Shown here piece by piece: positions 13,111 through 26,186 of a DNA stretch of 64,000 bases. The stretch spans positions 13,254,485 to 13,318,484 of the forward strand of contig NC_134027.1 of NCBI RefSeq assembly GCF_964204645.1, given 5' to 3'. The notes below the pieces were generated by a model, which was given only the letters and a program-made list of their open reading frames with translations, did not search any database and had not been told where the DNA came from. Each line of letters starts with the position of its first letter. Position 1 is the first letter of the stretch. The stretch is from Tubulanus polymorphus. Taxonomy: Eukaryota; Nemertea; Palaeonemertea; Tubulaniformes; Tubulanidae. Made by a program: the position numbers and the translations under genes.

Positions 13111-14039
13111 ACAATTTAGGCTACATGTCCCCGTGGGACAAGGCAAGAAATTATGATAGGACAATAAATTAAACCTTGTCCTTGGTTCTCGATCGCAAAT
13201 TATGAGTTATGAACAGACTGCCAGCTGCCGTGGACGTCGTGACGTGTTATATTTGTCGTTTAATCCGTGCTAACACAAATGCCAATGTGAAGCTCCGACT
13301 TCGATATCATCAACAACCTCCACTCACCAATGTTGCAGTAGGGGTTGCTCCGAGTACACAAATTCAAATCATTTATGTTTAGTACCGGAAGTGCATCGGT
13401 TATGGGGCGACTTTGACGATCTATAATTGCTCACTCTCCTGAACCCTCTAGCTTACTCATATAAACTCTCCTGAAATTATCAAAAATCATCAACTTTCAT
13501 TTCCTTCCACTTTATTTCTTCATTTCCCTTTCGTTTTTATTCCCTGGGTGCTTGCGACAGCGGCCTAAAGGCTTTGCTTGGCCCACACTGAAAGCTACTG
13601 TTCTCTCTCGCTTTTTATAATTGTGCTTTGTTTAAAAAAATTGTAAATTTTATTGTTTGTTTTCTCTCAACCTGTGTACATAGCCTATCATGCTTTCTGT
13701 GAAATAAATTTGAACTTGAACTTGAACTTGAACTTGTCTGTGTAGATTTTATATATGTCTAGATATTGTATTCTATGCAAATAAATATTTTGAATTGAAT
13801 TGTCTAAAGAACAAACTTACCTCTAACCACCATTCGGGTTTTTCGTTCCGATATTGATTTTAATGTTTTAGATGCAACCTGAATGATTCATTTCAGGACT
13901 TCATCCAGTCCTGAGAGTGGGTTCGAGCCCGAAAATGTACAATTGGCAACTACACGATTTAAAAAAAAAAATGCGATGGCGAGCCTAAAGTCTATTTATT
14001 TTTGATTGTCCACGATCTTTTCGGAGAAAGGTGCGATAT
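13111..14039. other. No gene; two LINE-like 3' tails
   Basis: No coding frame is seen. At about 13700-13735 AATAAATTTGAACTTGAAC is followed by (TTGAAC)n, and at about 13780-13801 AATAAATATTTTGAATTGAA ends in TTGAATTG repeats. Both are typical of 5'-truncated CR1/Jockey-type LINE 3' ends. How far each tail extends to the left cannot be told from this window. Confidence 0.45.
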
Positions 14040-14179
14040 TTCTGAATAGCAAGAATAGCATTATATTTGATGTTCTTGCTTTTATAAACGTTATTCTATA
14101 GAAAATATGTGCTATTGTACAATTTTGCGATTCTATGCTTTTATACTGCTATTGTAATGTTACTACGCTCCTCTTTATT

Positions 14180-14640
14180 ATAGCACGGAAGTGCCCGCTT
14201 TTCTAACGATCGTAAGAATAGCGTACGATCGCAATACGATCGCGTGCTCCTGTGCTATTGTGCTCCTCTTCATGTAACTATGAACGGAAGTGCTTTTCTA
14301 ACGATCGTAAGAATATCGTGCGATCGCAATACGATCGCGTGCTCCTGTGCTATTGTGCTCCTCTTCATGTAACTATGAACGGAAGTGCTTTTCTAACGAT
14401 CGTAAGATTAGTGTACGATCGCAATACGATCGCGTGCTCCTGTGCTATTGTGCTCCTCTTCATGTAACTATGAACGGAAGCGCTTTTCTAACGATCGTAA
14501 GAATAGCGTGCGATCGCAATACGATCGCGTGCTCCTGTGCTATTGTGCTCCTCTTCATGTAACTATGAACGGAAGTGCTTTTCTAACGATGGTAAGATTA
14601 GCGTACGATCGCAATACGATCGCGTGCTCCTGTGCTATTA
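14180..14640. repeat. 95-bp tandem array rich in CGATCG
   Basis: About five units of exactly 95 bases (anchor CGATCGCGTGCTCCTGTGC at about 14239, 14334, 14429, 14524, 14619) differ by only a few substitutions. Each unit carries three CGATCG palindromes. As 95 is not a multiple of three, the array yields three staggered overlapping open frames (14252-14723) that are artefacts. A degenerate unit is visible upstream from about 14100. Confidence 0.9.
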
Positions 14641-14830
14641 GTAATAGGGGTAATGGGCTTTCAAGTCAAAGGTCGAAGGGTCGAGCTCGTAAAAAAATGA
14701 AAATAACAATAATTTACTGTTGAATTAGTCGCGCACACTCCTAATTCAACTGTAAATTATTGTTATTTTCATTTTTTTACTCACTCGCCCCCTCAACCTT
14801 TAACCTGAAAGCCCATTACCCCTATTACTC
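14637..14830. mobile_element. Hairpin MITE
   Basis: Two arms of about 90 bases are inverted copies around GTCGCGCACACTC near 14728-14740. The left arm begins AGTAATAGGGGTAATGGGCT and the right arm ends with its inverse. Several mismatches show it is not freshly inserted. Non-coding. Confidence 0.8.
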
Positions 14831-14839
14831 TTAAAATAT

Positions 14840-14840
<1 letters not shown>

Positions 14841-14911
<71 letters not shown>
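14841..14911. repeat. (TA)n microsatellite
   Basis: A pure TA/AT dinucleotide run next to the hairpin MITE. Confidence 0.95.
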
Positions 14912-14913
<2 letters not shown>

Positions 14914-14929
14914 ATAATTTACATGAATA

Positions 14930-15310
14930 ACATATAAATTGATAGATTATTCAATATAAAAGTGTTATTAAAGTGTGAGTAAAAAAGTAACGAGTAGGCC
15001 TAATTAACGAGCTCTTATAAATAGATATAGGCCTATAGATATATTTTAAACATATTTCAATATTTATATTTGGTATGAGTTAGATTTTTAAACATTAAAA
15101 GTGTTAGTAAAGTGTGATTGAAATAATTCATATTTAAATCATTGAATATTTATATTTATATGCGTTAAATTCTTATTTTCAATATAAAAAGTAACGAGTA
15201 ATTAACGAGTGAAATAATTCATATTTAAAACAGTGAATATTTATATTTATATGCGTTAAATTCTTATTTTATGTTTAAAAGTAACGAGTAATTAACGAGT
15301 TGATGAAAAT
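14930..15310. repeat. Small tandem array, ~90-bp unit
   Basis: Units share GTAACGAGTAATTAACGAG (15191 and 15281; period 90) and a block reading ATATGCGTTAAATTCTTATT. The first unit (about 14987) has TAGGCCTA where the other two have TA. Confidence 0.7.
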
Positions 15311-15952
15311 ATCAATTTTAATAAAAAAATTACTTATAAATATGAATGAACAGATACTACAGTTCAAAGATATCGATTTAAATGAATTAGAAAAATATTT
15401 TATTTCTGGACTGCACAACTTCACTGGTTCGATTAAGACCTATTTGAGGTATGCACACCCAGAATTAAGCAAAATATCCCAATAAGATCGCGGACAATCA
15501 AAAATAAATAGACTTTTAGGCCCATGGGTCCAAACCATAGCTTATTGGGCAGCAGTATTAACCCTCGCTCCTTTTCCTCAAGTTAAACCACTGTTATATT
15601 ATAATGTCGGCCTCGTGATATCATTCCAGAAATTTCAATAAAATTTCAATTCTACATAGCTAAAAATCAATTTTGAACAGTAGTTTTCTTTTTTTTTTAA
15701 TTGAAATTTTACTGTAAAACTCAGAAAAGTAAACAAAATCTTTAAGTTTAGTCACATATTTATTTATTCCAAAACAGTTTTAGACGGTTGATCCTACCAT
15801 ACCTTGTACATGTTATGAAATATCTTTATTTGAAATAAAACAGTGTCGATGAAGTATTAAAGTAGCCATTAAAGTAACTAATAATTGTACAGTCTGCAAA
15901 TAGAAGAGAAGTACCTCATTAGGCTTATAATTGCAGTAATTGTAAAACTAAT
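15311..15952. other. No gene seen
   Basis: AT-rich sequence with no recognisable feature. The 61-codon open frame at 15300-15485 is AT-driven and has no similarity I recognise. Confidence 0.4.
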
Positions 15953-16808
15953 GTGAACGCCCTTCTCCTCCAGCGATCGTGAGGGGTAATCAGGGGTCGC
16001 ACACGTTGTAGTATCGATCCGACAATCCGACGATTCCCTTGTTCCTCGTCGCAGCAGCTTTGTTGGAAGTGTATTGTTACCCAGTTGTGTTACAGTTATT
16101 GTATGTATAGTGTTTCTATGGTATACTGACTTCAGTCTGTTCAGTGTGAATCATTCAGTGTTTATACTTGACTTACCCCTATAAACTGTACCTATATAAA
16201 TATATGTTTACTGACCACAGTCAGTACCAGCCACAGTACTTTAATAAATGTTCGACGTTGTAATATTATACGTCTGGTGTCGTCGTTAGTTTTATGGGTG
16301 TTGTTCGACCCTGGAGCTTGGATCCGAAAAGGAATTGGGTATTTCGGCCCTGGAGTTTCGTCCGTAACAGTACAACCTTGGCCTTTGGCTTCAATCACCA
16401 GTAAAAAGGAGTTCCTTCCTCGCCTCTCCACCAACCGACAAACTTGCGACAAACACAATATCTTATAATAACTATCAAATATTTATTCATCAACCAGCTA
16501 TGTTACCGCCATTCGCGGAATCAATACGACCCACATCATGAGATCAAACCCACAACCAGAACATAAATGAGAGGGCGCCACAGCCTGGACTGTCGTTCCA
16601 GAAAACAAGAGACTACTCACCAAATGTCATTTATGAATGTCTGTCACATACTCCCCAGAGCCGTAAAATATCGTCCTTGATATTTCAAAGTGTATCTGAA
16701 CAAACTGTACACGAACTGGGACAGCATAATAAGAAGTATAAAATGTCAAGGCCAACAACAACTGATTTCAACAGTCAACCACATGATACAATAAACGATG
16801 TGACAACA
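15953..16808 (-). repeat. Candidate 3' LTR of the Gypsy element
   Basis: On the minus strand, a purine-rich tract (16813-16826, read GGGGAGGG) is followed by TGTTGTCACATCG. A possible end is GGCGTTCACA at 15953, giving TG...CA boundaries and about 856 bases. The plus strand here also has a TATA-like box (about 16194) and AATAAA (about 16242), so a plus-strand LTR of another element, about 15953-16370, is an alternative. With no second LTR to align, the boundaries are tentative. Confidence 0.35.
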
Positions 16809-16881
16809 CGTTCCCTCCCCTTTTTTGAATAGTTTTTTTTCTTTTATTTTTTTTATATCACATTGCATATACCAAACGAGA

Positions 16882-18783
16882 TTACATGTTACATTCTATT
16901 CTATACCAGTCCGGATCAGTAAGCGCATCTAACCATTTAGGATTCTCTAAAACCTCCGGAATTTTTGCATATTCCAGAAACAATTCAATCTTCCTACGAT
17001 CCGTTTGCATGTTAAACTTTAGAAATTCTCCCGAATGCTGCCAAGCTGGGGGTCGTCTCGTCCGCGGTCGTGGCACAAGACGCTCCTCCGAACTCGGACT
17101 CGGCTTGTCAACATCCAGTGATGTTGGAACAGAGGATGAACTAACTGGCACGCTATCCACAGACAAAGGGCTCAACGGAGGAGTGTCCGCGTTAATCAAA
17201 AATGGATGCTCCACAGAATCGATTGTTTCATCAGCTCCCGGTGATTCCGGAACAGGAGACATATCCGATCGCACAATTTCCTCAGAAATTGGAGCTGGAG
17301 AAACTCTCTCATTAGAACTTCGAGATAACACGGTGTCCGCACCCGCATTCTCAGACTCAACGACAGGAGGTTCCTCCGCAGTTTCCACATCGTGTGAGAC
17401 AAGTACCCAGTCTTCCTCGTCGGACCTATCGCCTGCTACTTCGACAACTACTTCCTCCGGCATATTAGTATTACCGAAAACAAATTTCTCTGGAGTAACT
17501 GGATTTAGGTTTGCTTCCTTTCCTTGGAATGATTCCTCACTGTCACGCAAAGGAGTAGCCAAAGGTAATAACTTATTCCTATGCAGAATCCTCCTACCTC
17601 CACCTTCCATTCTTTTTACCTCGTAAACAGGCACATCTCCAGTTACCTTGTTTTCCACGATATAAGGTACCGATTCCCAGCGGTCAGCTTATTTATGCCG
17701 TTCCCTGAATCCTTCACGTTTGACCAACACCATATCACCAGGCGTTAACACTGCACTCTTAGCTCTTCTGTCATACAACTCTTTCCATCTATCCCCTTGC
17801 CTAGTCAAGTGATCTGCTGCCATATTCCATGCCACTTCAAATTGATTTTCCATCTGCTTCACATACACTGTAGTCAACGTCACGCTTTCTTTATTTCCCC
17901 AACCAAATTTCTGATCAACTGACGGTCTAGGTCTTCTTCCGATCATTAGATAGAATGGCTCAAATCCTGTCGACTCGTGGGGTGTGCAATTATACGCGTA
18001 CACCAATGCGTTAATATGCCTCCGCCAGTTTCTCTTTTCCTCGGGCGGAAAACTACCCAGTAGTCGAATCGACCTACTATGAAACCTTTCTACAGCACCA
18101 TTGCCTGCAGGGTGATACGGTGTAGTTCGGGTTTTCCTCGCATTTTCAACTCGCATAACTCCTTGATCACACGACTTTCGAAGGCTGGACCCTGATCCGA
18201 ATGAAGCTGAACAGGGGCTCCAAATTTCAGCACCACTTCGTTGAATAAACACTTAGCCAACGTTCTAGCTGTCTCATTCTTAGTGGGAATAGCCATCGCA
18301 AACTTCGTGAAATAATCGGTCATAACAAGTACCTTTTCGAAGCATTGACTCAGCTCCAATGTTAAGAAATCAATACAAAGTAACTCCATAGGGTACGACG
18401 TCTCGATACTGACCAACGGGGCAACTTATGTAGGCGTAGAAGCGCACACACAGCGCTTACAACTTTTCACAAATTCCTCGACATCGGATTTCATTCCAGG
18501 CCAATAACAATCTTCGTCTCAATAAAGCCAACGTTTTGCCCCAACCGATCGTGCAAACAGTCAAGCATCTCCGCTCTCTCTGAATAGGGCAACCACACTT
18601 TCAGCTCTGACACTCCGTTTTCAATAACTCTGCGGTACAAAACATCATCCAGAAGTTCAAGCGACTTAAAACCCCGGCAGATCCCGTACTCCGATGGTTT
18701 AGCTGGCCGGAATCTTGTCTTGGTCCTCAAGTCGGGTCCCGCTCCTGCAATTTTCGCATGTCCACCTCTGCTACCCCTCCGGC
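16882..18783 (-). pseudogene. Gypsy integrase and C-terminal extension
   Basis: From 18520 downward the minus strand gives an H2C2-type zinc-binding region (YWPGMKSDV, then KSCKRC), then the DDE core: LCIDFLTLE (first Asp), LHSDQGPAFES (second Asp) and HPAGNGAVERFH (Glu), all present. Frame changes fall near 18490-18420 and 18250-18090, and a TAA at about 17689 interrupts the C-terminal part. That part continues open for 258 codons (17658-16882) as an acidic Ser/Pro/Glu-rich tail with an LHRNKLLPL motif typical of Gypsy integrase C-termini. The core residues are intact but the gene is broken. Confidence 0.85.
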
Positions 18784-20760
18784 TTACGTCACAGGGACTG
18801 ACGGATTTACGGTACATATTGCTACAAAGACATCAGCAGTGATCCGATTTACCGGACTACGGCTCAGCGCGTCTGCATCTCGCATATTAGTGCCACTATG
18901 ATATTCGAGTTCCAAATCGTACACAGATAAAGCCTGTAGCCAGCGATGTCCCGCGGCATCCAGTTTCGCAGATTTCAGCACATAAGACATGGGGTTCGAA
19001 TCAGTATGGACACAACATATGTTAGCATATAAGTAATCGTGGAACTTTTCCGTCGCCGCCCATTTCAGAGCCAGAAACTCAAGTTTGTGCGCAGGATACA
19101 TCTTCTCTGAAGTATTCAATCCTCTACTTGCGTACGCGATTACCTTCTTAATTCCCTTTTCATCTGTTTGGTACAAAATCGCGCCTAATCCATCATGAGC
19201 TGCATCTGTATGAAGCTCGAAGGGTCGATTAAAGTCTGCGAACCCTAATATGGGTCTAGACGTCAACATCTCCTTCAACCTCGTGAATGCGTTTTCTTCA
19301 TTCTGTCCCCACTGTACCTCGATCCTCCGTTCCGCAGTTTTACGTTTCCCCTTGAGATTCGTGACTCCCGATAACAATTTCGTTAACGGAGCAGCTACCC
19401 TGGCATAGTCCTTTATAAACTGTCTGTAATAGCCCGAAAATCCCAAGAATTGTCGCACTACAGTTACGGTTCTAGGTGCCGGCCAATCCTTCACGGCACT
19501 TAATTTCGCTTGATCGGGTTCAACTCCCTTTTCAGAGATCCTGTGCCCTAGCTAAACCATTGCTGACCGTAAAAACTCACATTTTGAGGGTTTCAACTTC
19601 AGTCCCGCAGCAGCTAGACGATCCAACACATGCTCCAACCGCTCAACATGCCCCTCGAATGTGTCCGAAAAAATAAGTATGTCATCGATGAAAACCAGAC
19701 ATTCACGGAGGTTTAAATCCACAAGAGTCCTTTCCATTAAGTGCTGGAACGTTGACGGTGCGTTTGTAAGTCCGAAGGGCATTACATTAAACTCCCAAAA
19801 TCCGTAACCCGCCCCGACATTGAAGGCAGTTTTTGGCTTATCCTCCTCCTTCACCTCGACTTGCCAATATCCGGCCTCCGGGTCAAGAGTAATGAAATGC
19901 TTGGCACCGGCAACAATTTCAACTAATTCATCCGCGCGAGGAAGAGTCTGCCGATCTTTCACGGTCCTCCGATTGAGGGTCCGGTAATCCATACAAAATC
20001 GAAGACCGCCATCCTTTTTCCGGACGAGAACTACCGGCGATGACCATGAACTAAAAGATGGACGGATGACTCCTGTGGACGCCATCATGTTAAGGTTATC
20101 CCTCACCTCGTTCACCATGGATGGAGGAACTCGTCGATACCTCTCCTTAAACGGTACATTATCAGTCAAATTGATCTCATGTCGAATCGCGGAAGCACGT
20201 CCAGTATCCTCATCAGCGTCCGAAAAGATTCCTTTATGTTTCCGCAGAACGTCTTTTAACCGTAGAAGCTGCCCCGAAGTCGTCTCGCAACTTTGCCAGT
20301 TGAAAAAGTCCAAAAATTTATCATCTTCTCCTGACCCTATTGCGCCACAATGTCGTTGCAGAGGATTCACACTATTCATCAGCTTCGGCTCCACTCGACG
20401 AACACCCTCAACGCTACACACCGGTGACCGAGCAAACATCGTTTCGCTAATCCAACAGCTCCCTTGTCATCATGCAAATGCTGTTACACGTTAGTGCCCA
20501 ACACCACAGGACCCGACTCACTGTTACTAGTATCTTCAACCACCAAAACCAAAACATCGAGTATCTGGTGCTCCACTACCAACGTAACTTCTGCACACCC
20601 ATGATACGGTAGTTCAGTTCCACCAGCGGTTTTCACATCCAAAAAATCATTGACAGGAAACAGCTGCGTATCCACGAGTGAACTAAAGAAACTCTTTGAG
20701 ACCGTCGTAACTTGGGCTCCAGTATCAATCAGTGCTCGACAGAATGATTATTGACGACAA
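18784..20760 (-). pseudogene. Gypsy pol: protease, reverse transcriptase, RNase H
   Basis: The protease is recognised by LIDTGAQVTTVS at about 20740-20705 with the catalytic DTG. The reverse transcriptase frame starts at 20439 and contains VVLVRKKDGGLRFCMDYR, FNVMPFGLTNAP and the catalytic FIDDILIF. At 19552-19554 a TAG replaces the residue before LGHRIS; the same frame continues into RNase H (FLGFSGYYRQFI, FELHTDAAHDGLGAIL, YASRGLN, HTDSNP) and the DALSR motif to 18784. Only one nonsense mutation lies between RT and RNase H, so decay is moderate. The protease and RT frames are not continuous. Confidence 0.85.
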
Positions 20761-20799
20761 TATCAGATTCATTAGCTGGACCCACTAACGACGACCGGC

Positions 20800-21165
20800 C
20801 TGGCCCATGGGTCCGTGGCCAGGCTCCGATCGGTTTCCCGCCCGCTGACAATCTCACTGAAAATGGTCCAACCCGCCGCAGTTAAAACATCTTCTGCGAC
20901 GGCTACATGGAACTGGACGGTTATTATAACCTCGGCCGCGTATTGCTCCGCCTCTATCAATTCCTCGGCCCCGTGACTGCGCGATGTCACCTTTATCATG
21001 GTAATCTGAGGTTCTTTCAATATTCAATGCTGTTATCTCCCCCTTTTCAGTTCATTACCGGTTTCCACCAAGGATTCAACGGTCTTGACGAGTTGGCCAG
21101 AACCTTCAGCGTACATCTGGTGTTGCCTAGGCTCCTCATTATGAGAATGCCGGTTTGCTAGCGTA
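20800..21165 (-). pseudogene. Gypsy gag C-terminal remnant with zinc knuckle
   Basis: The minus-strand frame from about 21165 gives a charged, Gln/Glu-rich gag-like segment that ends in a stop near 21040. After a frameshift comes CFNCGGLDHFQ, then a TGA, then DC (about 20890-20849), a CX2CX4HX4C zinc knuckle with a nonsense codon in its second half. Such knuckles bind the packaged RNA. The capsid part upstream is absent here. Confidence 0.65.
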
Positions 21166-21170
21166 TCTAT

Positions 21171-24100
21171 TTAACACCCGTATTGCTCGGGTTAGTTTTA
21201 CTATCAACGGGTGGCGCTGTGTGTAAATTTCACATAAATCAACGACTTTCGGCTATTAGCGGTACTTAAGACCACTTGAAAACATCATAGTCAATTACGG
21301 TAGTAGTGAACATAAAAAGATACAGTACAAAGATACGGTACGGTGTACAGTTAAGGACATGATTCCATAGCACCCATACTAGAGACATTTTGTTCAGACA
21401 AGGACTATTAGTTAAACACTAATCTTCATTATCAGCAATTAACGATCTGGTGAATTAATTAGTGATTCGGTCTTTCGGTGGTTCGAGATAAAATGCCCGC
21501 AAAATAAGAACCTAACAAACTAGGGCTGACCACAAATTGCCCAACAGATAAATTTTCGAAACGACACAATCCAATCATGTTTGGTATCAAATGTGGCGTG
21601 GACCATGGTCTTTTAACTGACCAATGCATGACCAGTACTGACCATATAGTAAATTATTTGTTTGCAAACAATTAAGTTGTTTGGTGTCAAATAACTAGAT
21701 ATGATGTGGGCATTAATCTAAAAATTGTACAGACCAGTTATCAGTGCTAACCAGAACCCCCATAAGTAATTTATATGTTTAGTGAATCCTTCGTTAGTAC
21801 TACTAGCTCTTACATTTAAATGTGTCGCTTGAAAAAGTCTTGTCCGATTTTTGTTGTAGGTGGCGAGCTAACTTTGAAATTCCGCTAAAATGCATACGAT
21901 TTTTACGTAGGGTTTTGAACGAACAACGTTTCCATTTGTAATTGTAACGTGCGCATTTGAGCCTGTAACGTGCACATTTCGCTCGCGTGAACGTGCGTAT
22001 CGGTACCAACATGCGAGACTTGTCAAACTTTTACGATCAAGACTTTTAAACTGAACAAAGAAGATATCATATCATATTGTATATACATGAATAGATGGAA
22101 TGATAATGTAGTAGTTTTAAATGTTTCGTAGCTGCTGTCCACTGACCAAAGATCAAAAGCTAATATCCTGATATGAAATATATTTTTGTTATAGAGATGT
22201 AGTAGATCAGTGAGAATTCAAACTTATGGTTAATTTTGAGTGATCACAACGCTAACCAATAGAGAAAGCTATAAGGCTTAGAAAAGATGCATTAAGTATA
22301 ACATATCTTTCAATATAATGATGAAGTATTCAACTGGCCATCTGATCACAACAATAGTGTGACTTATCTTATTGAAAAATACCGGAGTGTTAATGAGAAA
22401 ACCTTGAATTCGAAACAATTCCACACCCAATCGTTTACTTTGAAAACACAATTTGCATTTTGTGGACATGTATTTTTTTCTGCACCAAAAGCATGAAGTA
22501 TATTATCTTTGCTTGTAAAAATTTGAAATTTTGGGGAAGATTTTTGGCCTCGTTAACCTGTGAGCACTTCCTTCATATATTTTCTAAGACCGACCCTTGA
22601 AATAATGCTGAGAGTTTCGAGGATAATTTTGGTAGGATGTAAACTTAGGCTGCTTTGTATCCGTGGAGGGTTGCTAATTATTGATTCTATATACAATAAT
22701 CATAAGTACCATGAGATTCGATAGAATATCGTTTTTCAATCATACGTACACGAATTATCGCGATATAAAGATAAATAATATGTTCATATACTTTTTACGT
22801 CTTATACTGTATATTTCTTTAGTAGTATGGATAAAGAGGGGATCAGCAGGCCACCTGAGACCATTCCACGATCTAAGGTCAGTTGCCAAAAGTTAGTAAG
22901 TTTACCAGTGGATAGTTAACATTTATAATGACGATTAAATTTTCATTGCTAAAATAACTTTGTACTTGTTGACTCAAAAGCAGAGAATTGAAAATACGAT
23001 AATACGATACGAAAACTCAGTGTACAAATTCAAAAAGATTATCTCTAGTGAGAGATCGAACAATGTGTCGTAATTTTCTAATGATAAAACATGGTTTGAA
23101 ATTTGAAATGTGTACATACGTAGTTGATATTTTTCAGTGTATTTAGTCATGTATCATATTGGATGATGGTTAATTTAAATTATCTTTTCAGAAACGGGTC
23201 CCAGAGCTGTATCCTTTACTCCTGTAATAGAGGATGCATCTATTTGCGACAAACAGCTAGTGCAAATAGCTAGAAAAGGTAACAATAGTGCATTGGGAAA
23301 CTGAGAGCAAGCGTACATTGGTTGTTCAGGTTTTTTGAAGGGGAGAATTTGTGGGAAAATTAATCATTACTGAGATATATCCGTGGCGAGCTTTTCCAGG
23401 GATTTAAAAAGTTGAGCTGTACACAAGGAATTTTGTGTAGTCCAATATCCGTGATTACCTCTGGCGTGGAGAGATACAATCTAAAACCAACCCTAGAGTC
23501 AAATATTTTACCACAATTTTTTATGATCAATAAAAATATTGAGTAATAGACATTCAAACAGTATTATCTAAATTCCACTCCATTTTAAACTCATTCATCT
23601 CTTCACAAACTCCAACTTGTTGAACAGTCCACATTAAAATTAGGGACCACTATTCTTGCTCATCTACACACTGGCTACCAATCTAACAAAGGATTAAATT
23701 TGAGTGTTTGATGTTATAACAATACCAGACTGAGTTATGGATTCGGTTTCTACTTTTTGATTAAATATTCATATCACATATTGGGCATCATTTTTACCAG
23801 TATATATGGAATAACCTATCCATATATCATGTTCAATTTTATATAATCTGACTTTTGAGATGTCATTCAATCAATGCATTCACATGCGGTCGTCGCTTTC
23901 AATAGCCACCACGGACTGGCTCCTTATTATTTCTTTGGCGATACCATTGGCGGACGATCCCACACGTTTCTTGCTCCAGCCCTAGAATGCTCAATATTCG
24001 TCATGAACCCCGATTTGAATTTAAATTCAAAATACTCCTAAAACACACCTGTTAACTAGATTACTCTAAAACACCTTTATGTGCAAGAATCAGTGAAATT

Positions 24101-26186
24101 GGGGCTTTATCAGTTGTAGTCATCATTCGTACCCACGAATCTCGTATCGTATCCTATGAATGTGGAGACCCATCCTCGTAAAGAGAATGAATAGGCTCTG
24201 TATCGTTCATAATCATTTGATATGAGGCTACGTGTCATCTTCAATTGAAATCACGTTGTTTTTTCAAGGGTGGGCGAGAATATATTCTTATGTTTTTGTT
24301 TCTCTGAATGTTGCTATTTAAGAGTTCAATAATTTCAGTCTACCAAACAAAGGATTTTCCGTATGTTTCGTGACATGTTTTTCCATAACCCTAGGAGAGA
24401 ATTTTAGGTATTTTTTGCGGATGACCGAAAGCTGCTGTCCCTTTCTAGTAATTTGATGATATCCGTCGAAATCTAAATTCTAAAAAGGAATCAGGCATAT
24501 CTTCTTGTTTGACTAAATATGAACTCAACAACAAGTGACACTCCCTTCAAAGGCACCGAAGTAAAATCATGTGTCGAGTGGAGATGATATTGTGTCAGAA
24601 TTTCTTCAAAATCGGAGAAAATTGAATATTTTGAAAATAATCATTTTACATGTATGTTTAAATCCGTTATAACTGGAGCAATTTTCATGAAAAAATATCT
24701 ATGGAATCAGCGAAATGTAATTATGAAGAATACTATGTTTAAAAAGTTATCAAAGACATTGGAAAAAAGTTTTCTGAATTCGTCAACTGTTAAACTAGTA
24801 ACAACCAGATGTGTTCCCATTAAACCACCGACCGCGAGCCGAGTCGATGTGAGATGTGCCCTTCACTGAAAATCTCAAGTGCTATACAACCGGTTTTTTA
24901 GGTGCCTCTGAATGTCGGCCGTTAAAAAACTGAACAATTCCCATTTGGAAAGGGCCTACGTAGTTAGAGAAAATTCAAGATGTGTATATCGTGTGATACA
25001 GGCTCCATATTTCATGTGCGTTTGGAATTTAACCTTGTTTAAAACGAAACACGCATGTATTTATGCTATTTTAGATTTAAAAAGAGCGCATGAAAATGTT
25101 TCATGAGACCCGCAAATAACGTCAAGTTATTCATGCATTTTTGATTTATATGAATACATTTCGCTTCGAAATCTTTAAATTTCTCAGGTGGATTATTCAA
25201 TAAATTCACAACAGTCCATTATGGTTTAGTTTGACGCCAATCATTCTTTTAAAGATCTTTCTTTCTCGAAGAAAGATTTTCTTAAAAACTTTGATTATGG
25301 CGAATCTTTTATGTGTCCGATAGTTAAACCTTCGGGTATTATACTAGAACACAAATTTTTAAAGATATTCATAACATACTGAAGGATATCACAGTTTATA
25401 CCCGAAGATATGCAGTTTGGATAGATCTTTTTGTTTCGACTCGCATGCGACAGTAAAAACGGTACTTGATATAATAAGTGAACTTCATCATTGATATTTT
25501 CACTAATCTACTTGAATTCCAAAAAAAGAACTGACAATGAAAAAGGGTTACAGCTGTGACTGATATCACTCCAAATTTCAATTCCTATGAACACTTTTCA
25601 TATAAAGAAAACTATTAACGAAACAGTTTTTAGAGGCGAAGAATCCGCGTTACCATTGAATTTTCAAAACTTGAAGGAATGGTTAATGCCTCGGTGACCA
25701 CTGGTCTAGGACGCGGTTTTCTGAAATGAAAGTGGCCAAGTCTAAAGAACGACTATTGTATCACATGATTTCAAATATTAGGAACCCAATGCGTTTAATG
25801 ATTTAATTAATTGGTATCGCGCAGATTGGTTGAAAGACGAGTGTTAGTCACCTTGTGATTTAATTGTTTTTCATGCATCGATTAATTAATCTTATTATAA
25901 CTTATTTGTAGGCGCTTCCCGCAAACATTTTCTATTCGTTGAGTTTTCAATCGCAGTACTGTTCAGATGATTCGAGTCAAGTAGTAAAAAAGTTTATGTA
26001 TTAGCATTACTATGCAGTGAAAATAACGCACTGCGGTAAGTGAGGTGCTGTGATCCAGATGTGTAACCCATTTATGGGTAATAAATTTCCATCATGTCAA
26101 CGCCATTCAAAATCAGTAGCAAAACTTTCTGCTGGTTTCTAGAAATAGCAATATGAAGACAAGCACTTTCGAATTCGACCACGATA
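21171..26186. other. Long stretch without recognisable features
   Basis: About 5 kb of AT-rich sequence. I see no open frame with protein-like composition, no tandem array, and no element ends that I can pair. It separates the Gypsy pol from a Gypsy gag fragment at 27 kb, so it could be an insertion into that element or unrelated host DNA. The 22-base string at 21143 (ATTATGAGAATGCCGG...) resembles the inverse of 27082-27103 with three mismatches. Confidence 0.4.

Larger units (their letters stand above)
15953..21170 (-). mobile_element. Gypsy (Metaviridae) LTR retrotransposon, decayed
   Basis: Read on the minus strand the order is gag end with zinc knuckle (about 21165-20800), aspartic protease (about 20745-20484), reverse transcriptase (20439-19552), RNase H (to 18784), integrase (about 18520-17689) and a C-terminal extension (to 16882), then a polypurine tract and a candidate 3' LTR. 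PR-RT-RH-IN is the Gypsy order. Several frameshifts and stops show it is dead. No 5' LTR is visible; a gag piece that could belong to it lies at 27055-27560. Confidence 0.85.

Noticed and set aside
14252-14723. Cys-rich repeat protein genes
   Set aside because: The 95-bp repeat gives three staggered frames by arithmetic; no start context or coding bias supports any of them.
16886-17626. Plus-strand 246-codon open frame
   Set aside because: It is the antisense shadow of the Gypsy integrase C-terminal extension, whose LHRNKLLPL motif is on the minus strand.
24654-25106. Two small plus-strand open frames in the featureless 21-26 kb stretch
   Set aside because: Length is expected by chance; composition is not protein-like and there is no motif or supporting context.
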